Shown piece after piece: positions 16,341 to 22,325 of a stretch of DNA of 24,958 nucleotides. Below the pieces are notes generated by a model. The model did no database searches, had not been told where the DNA came from, and saw nothing but the letters and a program-made list of their open reading frames with translations. Position 1 is the stretch's first letter; every line of letters starts with the position of its first letter. Where the stretch lies: NCBI GenBank assembly GCA_012961365.1, contig DTZN01000313.1, forward strand, positions 1 to 24,958. The letters are read 5' to 3'. Source of the stretch: Hydrogenothermaceae bacterium (GTDB lineage: Bacteria > Aquificota > Aquificia > Aquificales > Hydrogenothermaceae). The position numbers and the translations under genes were made by a program.

Positions 16341-17336
16341 TTATTTTTCAATTATTGTTTCGTCTACTTTCATACCAAAGTGTCTTCCTGCTTCTTCTAC
16401 ATATCCAAGAATTTCGTCTCCCACTTTCAAGTCAACAACTGATATTAAAGAACCATCTGCCCCTACAACTCTAATTGTTTCTGCATTTTGTAAAACCGCA
16501 GAAAGTTTCTTTCCTTCATATTCTGCTTCTATTAAAAGCATCGGTCTTCTTTCCACTTTTGCTCTGCCTACATAAACAACTCTACCGTTTCCTTCTGTAT
16601 CATAAACCATAACTTCCTTCCCAGCAGAAAGCTCGCATAAATAAACAGTTTTTCCACCAGGAACCCTTGTATACATATGAACTGCACCAGCATTTACCCT
16701 AAATGGTCTAGATGCAACGTAAGGACTTTCTTCTGTTTCTGCATGAACAAAAATCATTCCTGCTGATGAATTTCCAACAAGCATACCTTCTCCACGCTTT
16801 AATAAAGAAGTAGTATCAACAGCAACCCTATCTCCCATTCCAACAGGAGTAATAGACACTACTTTAGCCTTTACAAGGTTTAATTTCTCAGATTGTTGTT
16901 TTACAACATTAGATATTTTTTTAATTTGATTTATATCTTTCGTGTTTACTACTATACCTTTTACTCCTTTTTCTAATATACCTATTGCAGTTTCTGCTTC
17001 TTCTTGGTTTTTAACAAATGTGTATATGTTATCTGATTGAGCTATCAGGTTTTCTAAAGGAATAATTGTCCAATCAGTTGTTTCTACAATAACTTTTTTT
17101 CCACTTTTGGCTATAGATGCAGCTTTTTCTTCATCTTGTTTATTTTCTATTTTTACAATTACAAAATCATCACTTAAACTTCTATCTTTGTATGCACATA
17201 TAAATTTAACTCTACCAAGTTTTTTTGCTAAATCTAATTTATCCTCTGGAACGATAATAGCGTCTGCTCCAGATTCTATTGCAGTTGTTATTAAGATTTT
17301 ATCGAAATTCCTAGCATCTACTATAAATTCCTTCAT
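16341..17336 (-). CDS. aroB': 3-dehydroquinate synthase II (archaeal type)
   Basis: A 331-residue homologue of the Methanocaldococcus MJ1249 enzyme, which oxidatively deaminates and cyclises 2-amino-3,7-dideoxy-D-threo-hept-6-ulosonate to 3-dehydroquinate with NAD+, bypassing the DAHP route into aromatic biosynthesis. The recognisable blocks are ATAIESGADAIIVPED near the N terminus, VAVDTTSLLKRGEGMLVGNS and AGMIFVHAETEESPYVASRP in the middle, FRVNAGAVHMYTRVPGG, and the C-terminal EEAGRHFGMKVDETI. It is unrelated to classical AroB. GAGGAG precedes the ATG. The partner aldolase (AroA'/ADH synthase) is not in the window. It lies between a quinone-type methyltransferase and the MCE gene. Confidence 0.92.
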   Translation of the reverse strand: MKEFIVDARNFDKILITTAIESGADAIIVPEDKLDLAKKLGRVKFICAYKDRSLSDDFVIVKIENKQDEEKAASIAKSGKKVIVETTDWTIIPLENLIAQSDNIYTFVKNQEEAETAIGILEKGVKGIVVNTKDINQIKKISNVVKQQSEKLNLVKAKVVSITPVGMGDRVAVDTTSLLKRGEGMLVGNSSAGMIFVHAETEESPYVASRPFRVNAGAVHMYTRVPGGKTVYLCELSAGKEVMVYDTEGNGRVVYVGRAKVERRPMLLIEAEYEGKKLSAVLQNAETIRVVGADGSLISVVDLKVGDEILGYVEEAGRHFGMKVDETIIEK

Positions 17337-17362
17337 TGTTTCTCCTCATTAGAATAGGTCTT

Positions 17363-17388
17363 ATGATATTCTAAAATAATAATATCAT
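17363..17388. repeat. Inverted repeat with 8-bp arms in the ubiE/aroB' gap
   Basis: ATGATATT (17363-17370) and AATATCAT (17381-17388) are perfect inverted copies around 10 bases, within the 59-base gap upstream of aroB'. No T-tract follows in the direction of transcription, so a terminator is unlikely; it may be an operator or RNA hairpin. Such AT-only arms can occur by chance. Confidence 0.35.
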
Positions 17389-17395
17389 ATTTTTG

Positions 17396-18064
17396 CTAAC
17401 TTTCCTTTCTAAATACTGCTAAAACCAAAAGACCAAACAATTTTTTTTCTATGTATACAGTTTTAAAACCGTTTTTTTCAAAAAGATTTACAAGTTCTTT
17501 TACTGTTAATGAGTTTTCTATACTGTGAATAAAATACTCATATTCTTCTTTTGTAAATATGAGTATTCCTATGGGTTTAAATATGAATTTCATAAAAATT
17601 ATAATTAAAAAATAAATAAATTTAGATGGTTTTGGTATTTCTAAGATAGAAATTTCTCCTTCTTTTTTTAAAATTTTTTTTAAGCTTCTTAGAATGTCTT
17701 TATAATTTAAATGCCTAAATGTTAAAGAAAAAAATATATTTGTTATTGTTTGATTTTTTAAAGGTAGATTATGGGCATCTGCAAGGATAAAATTTGCTTT
17801 TGGTAGTTTCTTTTTTGCTAATTTTAGCATACTAAAAGAAATATCTACACCTATTAAATATATATTTGGATAACTTTCATTTATTTTTTTTAATATTTCT
17901 CCTGTTCCTGTTCCTATATCTAAGACAGTTTCTTTTACTGTTGTGTTTTCTATAAGTTTACTTTGCCACTTGTGTATATATCCAAGTGTGAATTTTTCTA
18001 AAAATTTATCATAAACTTTCGATACAGAACTAAAAACCTTAGAGGCTATTTTTGTATTTGCCAT
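17396..18064 (-). CDS. UbiE/MenG-like SAM-dependent C-methyltransferase
   Basis: A 222-residue class I methyltransferase. Its N terminus VFSSVSKVYDKFLEKFTLGY matches the UbiE/MenG/COQ5 opening, the SAM motif is ETVLDIGTGTGEIL (about 40-53), the acidic motif II is LIGVDISFSML, and the later FSLTFRHLNYKD and EGEISILEIPKPS blocks follow UbiE. The family methylates demethylmenaquinone or related quinone intermediates. A role in naphthoquinone synthesis is likely but not certain, because UbiE-like proteins vary in substrate and the similarity looks moderate. A hydrophobic stretch at 130-155 could rest on the membrane. It lies 7 bases after the unknown 140-aa gene, and the ribosome site is weak. 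Confidence 0.78.
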   Translation of the reverse strand: MANTKIASKVFSSVSKVYDKFLEKFTLGYIHKWQSKLIENTTVKETVLDIGTGTGEILKKINESYPNIYLIGVDISFSMLKLAKKKLPKANFILADAHNLPLKNQTITNIFFSLTFRHLNYKDILRSLKKILKKEGEISILEIPKPSKFIYFLIIIFMKFIFKPIGILIFTKEEYEYFIHSIENSLTVKELVNLFEKNGFKTVYIEKKLFGLLVLAVFRKES

Positions 18065-18071
18065 TTTTACT

Positions 18072-18494
18072 TTAAGTTATTTTTTCTATGTTAAAGATTA
18101 AATTTCCATAAGTATCATACGTTATTTCTATACTTAACAGGCAGTTATTTTTTTTGTCTTTAAAGTTTATATAATTGAATATACTTACTTTACCATTGCT
18201 TTTTATTCTTATTTTTCGTGTTAATATAGCAAAATCTGTCTCTAATATATAATCTACTTTTAGGTATGGACCATCTGCATGCTCTATTTCTTCTATTTTT
18301 TCTATCTTTGGTAAAGATAGACTTTCTATTTCTAGCCAATCATCGTATATATCTTCATTTTCAACGACTATTTTTATAGTTTTATCTACCCGTGAAAAAT
18401 CTATTTCTGCAGTTTCAAAATCATAAATATCTTTTATTTTATTAAAAATTTGCCGAAAGTTTTCTTCAACTTCCTTTAGAATACCTTTTTCCAA
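18072..18494 (-). CDS. Hypothetical protein, 140 aa, unknown family
   Basis: A soluble, acidic protein without signal peptide or membrane helices. The first 20 residues are helical and charged (KEVEENFRQIFNKIKDIYDF); the rest alternates short beta-type strands with Asp/Glu/Lys turns and ends in YDTYGNLIFNIEKIT. I do not recognise it. The start is TTG, supported by GAGGAT 7 bases upstream at the end of hspR, and only 3 bases separate the two genes, so it is very likely translated with hspR and dnaJ. The next gene starts 7 bases after its stop. Confidence 0.75.
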   Translation of the reverse strand: MEKGILKEVEENFRQIFNKIKDIYDFETAEIDFSRVDKTIKIVVENEDIYDDWLEIESLSLPKIEKIEEIEHADGPYLKVDYILETDFAILTRKIRIKSNGKVSIFNYINFKDKKNNCLLSIEITYDTYGNLIFNIEKIT

Positions 18495-18497
18495 AGG

Positions 18498-18926
18498 TTA
18501 ATCCTCATCTTTTTTGTAAGTATTATAAATATAATCTTCCAATTTTGTAATTTGAATTTTAGGCATTCTTACAAGGGCTTTTGTTTGCTCATCTATATCT
18601 TCTGCATACCTTCTTTTTATTTCTTCTTGTATATATTCAAGTAAATACTCTATCTGTTTTTGCATTTGCTCCATTTGTTCCTTCATTCGTAAAATTGCAT
18701 CAACTCCTGCTAAGTTAACTCCAAGTTCTCTTGTTAAAAACAAGATAAACTCTAATTTTTCTAAATCTTCTTGAGAATATAATCTTGTTTTTCCTTCTGT
18801 TCTGGAAGGAACTAACAATCCTTCTCTTTCATATAACCTAAGCGTTTGAGGGTGTATATTATACATTCTTGATACTGCCCCTATCATATATACAGGTTCT
18901 CTTTTCTTATCTTTATCCTTTCTCAT
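18498..18926 (-). CDS. hspR: MerR-type heat-shock repressor HspR
   Basis: A 142-residue DNA-binding protein. The MerR-type helix-turn-helix lies at about 13-60 (YMIGAVSRMYNIHPQTLRLY, then EREGLLVPSRTEGKTRLYS), followed by a coiled-coil (MKEQMEQMQKQIEYLLEYIQ). The IHPQTLRLYEREGL signature and the adjacency to dnaJ identify it as HspR, which in other bacteria represses chaperone operons together with DnaK as co-repressor. No HAIR inverted repeat (CTTGAGT-N7-ACTCAAG) is visible upstream of dnaJ, so the operator here may differ or lie elsewhere. GAGGTGAGGA precedes the ATG, 14 bases after the dnaJ stop. Confidence 0.92.
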   Translation of the reverse strand: MRKDKDKKREPVYMIGAVSRMYNIHPQTLRLYEREGLLVPSRTEGKTRLYSQEDLEKLEFILFLTRELGVNLAGVDAILRMKEQMEQMQKQIEYLLEYIQEEIKRRYAEDIDEQTKALVRMPKIQITKLEDYIYNTYKKDED

Positions 18927-18940
18927 AGTTCCTCACCTCA

Positions 18941-20101
18941 TTAATTTTCTATCTTTTCAAATCTACTTGAAACTGGTGGGATTTCTTTTTTTAAATCTTC
19001 GACTAACTTCTTACCTTTTTTAGAAAGTTTTTCTATTGATGGAATATTAACATTTACAATAACAAACATATCTCCATAACCAGAAGATTTTAGCTTTGGC
19101 ATACCTTTGCCATATACTCTTATTTTATCTCCACTTTGAGTTCCATCAGGTATATTAACTTCAACTTTTTTACCATCAAGTGTAGGGACTTCTAAACTTG
19201 TTCCCTCTATAGCTTCAATAACATTTATGTTAGCTTTTATGTATAAATTATCTCCTTTTCTGGTAAATAATGGGTCTGGTTTTACATTTATAATTACCCA
19301 TAAATCTCCTGCAGGTCCTCCAAACTTTCCACTATGTCCTTTTCCAGGAACTCTAAGTTTATTTCCATTATCTACTCCGGGAGGAACCCTAACCTTCACA
19401 GTTTCAGTTTTCAAAGTTAAACCTCTTCCATTACATGCAGAACAAGGTTGCTGTATGTATCCTAAACCTTCACATCTTGAACAAGTCTGGGCTATTTGCA
19501 TAAATCCTGCTTGATAAACAATTTGTCCTGAACCTCTACATTCTGGACAAGTTTGGGGAGTGCTTCCAGGCTCATTTCCTGTTCCTGCACATTTTTCACA
19601 AACTATATATCTTGGCACTTCTAAAGTTAAGGTTGTTCCTTTATATGCATCTTTCAGTGATATAGATACAGTTTGATATATGTCTTCTCCTTTTTGTGGT
19701 CTTTGTGCTCTTTCCTGAGAAGTTCTATTTGCACGTCTTTTTCTACCTCCTAAAAAATCTCCCAAAATATCCTCTAAATCATCAAAAATGCTTCCAAAAC
19801 CACCACTTCCACCAAAACCACCAAAATGTTTAAATATTTCTTCAAAATCTATATTTTCTGCTGATGCTCCTCCTCCCTGAAATGCAGAATGTCCAAATTG
19901 GTCATATAGTTTTCTTTTCTCTGGGTCTGATAAAATTTGATAAGCTTCACTTATTTCTTTAAATTTTTCTTCTGCTTCTTTATTACCGGGATTTAAATCT
20001 GGATGATATTTTCTAGCAAGTTTTCTATATGCTTTTTTTATCTCATCTTGGGTTGCATTTTTGCTTACTCCAAGTATTTCATAATAATCTTTTTTTGCCA
20101 T
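18941..20101 (-). CDS. dnaJ: Chaperone protein DnaJ
   Basis: Type I Hsp40 co-chaperone that stimulates the DnaK ATPase and delivers unfolded proteins. The 386-residue protein has a full J domain (residues 5-70) with HPD at 33-35, a Gly/Phe-rich linker (about 72-120), and four zinc-binding CxxCxGxG repeats (Cys168/171, 185/188, 207/210, 220/223). The C-terminal substrate-binding domains follow, including [20 protein letters not shown]. All motifs are intact. A near-consensus promoter lies about 36 bases upstream and the ribosome site is a modest GGGG. It is the first gene of the dnaJ-hspR run; dnaK and grpE are not in the window. Confidence 0.98.
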   Translation of the reverse strand: MAKKDYYEILGVSKNATQDEIKKAYRKLARKYHPDLNPGNKEAEEKFKEISEAYQILSDPEKRKLYDQFGHSAFQGGGASAENIDFEEIFKHFGGFGGSGGFGSIFDDLEDILGDFLGGRKRRANRTSQERAQRPQKGEDIYQTVSISLKDAYKGTTLTLEVPRYIVCEKCAGTGNEPGSTPQTCPECRGSGQIVYQAGFMQIAQTCSRCEGLGYIQQPCSACNGRGLTLKTETVKVRVPPGVDNGNKLRVPGKGHSGKFGGPAGDLWVIINVKPDPLFTRKGDNLYIKANINVIEAIEGTSLEVPTLDGKKVEVNIPDGTQSGDKIRVYGKGMPKLKSSGYGDMFVIVNVNIPSIEKLSKKGKKLVEDLKKEIPPVSSRFEKIEN

Positions 20102-20136
20102 TTTTGCCCCAATTTTATTTTATATTTTGTGATTAT

Positions 20137-20165
20137 AATATATAACTTTAGTGAAATATTGTCAA
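20137..20165 (-). promoter_or_regulatory. Strong candidate sigma-70 promoter for dnaJ
   Basis: A perfect TTGACA (20160-20165, minus strand) is followed after exactly 17 bases by TATATT (20137-20142), about 35 bases from the dnaJ ATG. A second, perfect TATAAT lies a few bases further downstream. It sits in the 157-base divergent gap shared with the aminotransferase. Confidence 0.7.
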
Positions 20166-20210
20166 ATTTCTTTTAAAAAACGATATTATATTTATGTGTC
20201 AATTTCACAC

Positions 20211-20219
20211 TGGTATAAT
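20211..20219 (+). promoter_or_regulatory. Candidate extended -10 promoter for the aminotransferase gene
   Basis: TGGTATAAT matches the extended -10 form (TGnTATAAT), 39 bases before the ATG at 20259. The -35 region 17 bases upstream is weak (TTTATG), as is common with extended -10 promoters. An imperfect repeat TGTGTCAATTTCACA at 20195-20209 lies between them and could be a regulator site, but its arms are short. Confidence 0.5.
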
Positions 20220-20258
20220 AATGTTTTAGTCTTTACCTAAAATGGAGGATTTGCTTAA

Positions 20259-21401
20259 ATGTTTATAAAAGAAAGATTGTTTACCCCTGGGCCTGTTCCT
20301 TTACCTCCTGAGGTTATTAAAGCTTTAGGTCAACAAATTATTCACCATAGAACTCCTGAATTTACAAACATCTTTTTAGAAACTAGAGAAAATTTACAAA
20401 AACTTCTAAAAACTAAAAGAGATGTTTTAATGCTCACTTCTTCTGGAACAGGTGCAATGGAAAGCTCTATTGTTAATTTCTTTTCAAAGGAAGATAAAGT
20501 TTTAGTTATAAATGCTGGAAAGTTTGGAGAAAGATGGGTAAAAATATCTCAAACCTATGGATTAAATGTAATTGATTATAAAATTGAGTGGGGAGAAACC
20601 TATGATAAGGATAAACTAGATAAAATTATAAGAGAAAACCAAGATTTAAAAGGTATTCTAGTTCAACATTCTGAAACATCTACAACTACTTTACATGATG
20701 TTGAGTATTTAGCAAATATATGTAATTCTTTAGATGATTGTCTTTTAGTTGTTGATGGAATTACTTCTGTTGGGGTTTATGAGGTATATCCAGAAGAAAT
20801 AGGTATAGATATTTTAGTAACAGGTTCTCAAAAAGCATTGATGCTCCCACCAGGACTTTCTATTCTTTATTACAGTGAAAAAGCAGAAAAAAGACTTGAA
20901 AAGTCTAACCTCCCTAAATTTTATTTAAATGTAAAAGAAGAAAGCAAAAAACAATCAAAAGGACAAACTGCATATACCCCAGCTATTAGTTTAATAATTG
21001 CTTTAAATGAAAGTCTAAAATTAATGCTCAAAGAAGGTGTTTCCAATTTAGCTAAGAGACACGAAATACTGGCCAAAATGACTAGAGAAGCGGTTAAAGA
21101 GTTAGGATTAAAACTTTTATCTAAAAGTCCTTCTAATTCTGCAACAGGAGTTTATGCACCTGAAGGTATAAATGCAGATGATTTAAGAAAACAGCTTTTA
21201 AAAATAGGCTTTAGAGTTGCAGGAGGGCAAGACCATTTAAAAGGAAAAATATTTAGAATTGCCCATATGGGGTATTTTGATATTATGGATATGTTGCAAC
21301 TAATTGCAGGATTAGAAATAGCATTAAATAAGATAGGCTATAAAGTAGAACTTGGAAAAGGAGTAAAAAAAGCTCAAGAAATAGCAAACGAATATATTTA
21401 A
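20259..21401 (+). CDS. PLP-dependent aminotransferase, class V (serine/alanine-glyoxylate type)
   Basis: A 380-residue fold-type I aminotransferase of the serine-pyruvate/alanine-glyoxylate group. RLFTPGPVPLPPEV opens the protein, SSGTGAMESSIVN (61-73) forms the cofactor phosphate site, VVDGITSVG (164-172) has the PLP-pyridine Asp166, and TGSQKALMLPPGLS carries the Schiff-base Lys192. RIAHMGYFDIMDM near the C terminus provides the substrate-carboxylate Arg. Likely substrates are serine or alanine with glyoxylate or pyruvate; phosphonate-specific and cysteine-desulfurase relatives fit less well. GGAGG lies 10 bases before the ATG. It is a single-gene unit diverging from dnaJ and converging with mnmC2 (4-base overlap). 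Confidence 0.9.
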   Translation: MFIKERLFTPGPVPLPPEVIKALGQQIIHHRTPEFTNIFLETRENLQKLLKTKRDVLMLTSSGTGAMESSIVNFFSKEDKVLVINAGKFGERWVKISQTYGLNVIDYKIEWGETYDKDKLDKIIRENQDLKGILVQHSETSTTTLHDVEYLANICNSLDDCLLVVDGITSVGVYEVYPEEIGIDILVTGSQKALMLPPGLSILYYSEKAEKRLEKSNLPKFYLNVKEESKKQSKGQTAYTPAISLIIALNESLKLMLKEGVSNLAKRHEILAKMTREAVKELGLKLLSKSPSNSATGVYAPEGINADDLRKQLLKIGFRVAGGQDHLKGKIFRIAHMGYFDIMDMLQLIAGLEIALNKIGYKVELGKGVKKAQEIANEYI

Positions 21402-22255
21402 ACCTTATTGAGATTTTGCTTTAGCCTTTTTTCCCATTCCTCTTTTATTTTTTTTGGATAAAGGGTTAATTCTTCATTATCATAATAGGCAATTGCATAA
21501 GGAGAGTTTTCTAACCTTTCTTTTTCCTTTTCTGTAAGAGGAGGAATTTCACCTTCTAAGCTAGCTACTGTTGAATAACTTTTTCTACCTATAGGCTCAA
21601 CTAAACCTATTTTAAAACCTGCTTCTATTAATCCCTTCCTAACTGCTAAAGATGCACTATAGGTTGCTAAAATTGCATAAGGTTTCATTAGTTTTTTTAC
21701 TAATTTGAATAAATTTACTGTCCAAAGTTCAGTGTTTACTTTTGGAGAAAATGCATCCCAAAATACTGCATCAAATTTAAGATTTGTTTTATATAATTTT
21801 TTTATAGTTTGTCTTGCATCTTCAAAAATTATATAAATTTCAAAATTTTTGTTTTTTACTGTATAAACTTTGAAATTTTGTTTACCAATTTTTTTACTTT
21901 CAAAATTTCCATTTAAAAGTTTGGAGTATATATTTTTTAGTTCTTCTGGTGGTTCTATCTTTTTTAATTTATCCAGTATAGAAGTATCTTTTTCTAAGGA
22001 ATATATGATTAATTTTGAATATGGAGAATTTCTGATAACTTCATTTATAGCAGTAGCTACGTTATAACCTAATCCAAAACCTATATCTAGTATAGATATT
22101 GAATTTTTTTCTTTTGCTAACTCAACGATTTTAGTAGGTTTTACAAATTTATGAAGACTTTCTGTATAAGCTCCTGCTTTTGTGCTGTGATATGCTTCTT
22201 GATATTCTTCATTGAATAAGGTTAAGCTTCCATCGGCGGTAATAATTTTTTTCAT
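21398..22255 (-). CDS. mnmC2: tRNA 5-methylaminomethyl-2-thiouridine methyltransferase, stand-alone MnmC2
   Basis: SAM-dependent methyltransferase of the DUF752/MnmC2 family, which makes the last methylation of mnm5(s2)U34 in tRNA wobble positions. A stand-alone form without the fused FAD oxidase domain has been characterised in Aquifex aeolicus. Here the 285-residue protein has the opening ITADGSLTLFNEEYQEAYHS, the SAM motif ISILDIGFGLGYNVATA, the catalytic-region FWDAFSPKVNTELW and the TYSASLAVRKGLIEAGF block. A longer frame with a TTG at 22291 exists, but that TTG sits inside the terminator stem, and the family sequence begins at the ATG at 22253-22255. No Shine-Dalgarno precedes it, while TATAAT lies 4 bases upstream, so the mRNA may be leaderless. 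Confidence 0.92.
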   Translation of the reverse strand: MKKIITADGSLTLFNEEYQEAYHSTKAGAYTESLHKFVKPTKIVELAKEKNSISILDIGFGLGYNVATAINEVIRNSPYSKLIIYSLEKDTSILDKLKKIEPPEELKNIYSKLLNGNFESKKIGKQNFKVYTVKNKNFEIYIIFEDARQTIKKLYKTNLKFDAVFWDAFSPKVNTELWTVNLFKLVKKLMKPYAILATYSASLAVRKGLIEAGFKIGLVEPIGRKSYSTVASLEGEIPPLTEKEKERLENSPYAIAYYDNEELTLYPKKIKEEWEKRLKQNLNKV

Positions 22256-22270
22256 AAAAATTATATTAAA

Positions 22271-22302
22271 AGAAAAAACCCCTGACCTCAAGATGAGGTC
22301 AG
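22271..22302 (-). terminator. Strong rho-independent terminator after the cytochrome gene
   Basis: On the minus strand CTGACCTCA-TCT-TGAGGTCAG forms a perfect 9-bp stem with a 3-base loop (22302-22282), followed by GGGG and a T-rich tract to 22271. It lies 24 bases after the cytochrome stop and just before mnmC2, so it separates the two genes. Confidence 0.9.
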
Positions 22303-22325
22303 AGTCAGAGGTAGGCTCTAAACTT

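Noticed and set aside
20195..20209. Crp-type site TGTGTCAATTTCACA in the aminotransferase promoter
   Set aside because: The arms are only four to five bases and the spacing is one base short of the Crp pattern; mentioned in the promoter entry but not supported as a site.
20102..20258. HspR operator (HAIR: CTTGAGT-N7-ACTCAAG) upstream of dnaJ
   Set aside because: I looked for it because hspR follows dnaJ, but no sequence close to either half-site is present in this gap.
22256..22291. TTG at 22291 as the start of mnmC2
   Set aside because: It lies inside the perfect terminator stem, has no ribosome site and adds twelve residues not expected in the family; the ATG at 22255 begins the conserved sequence.
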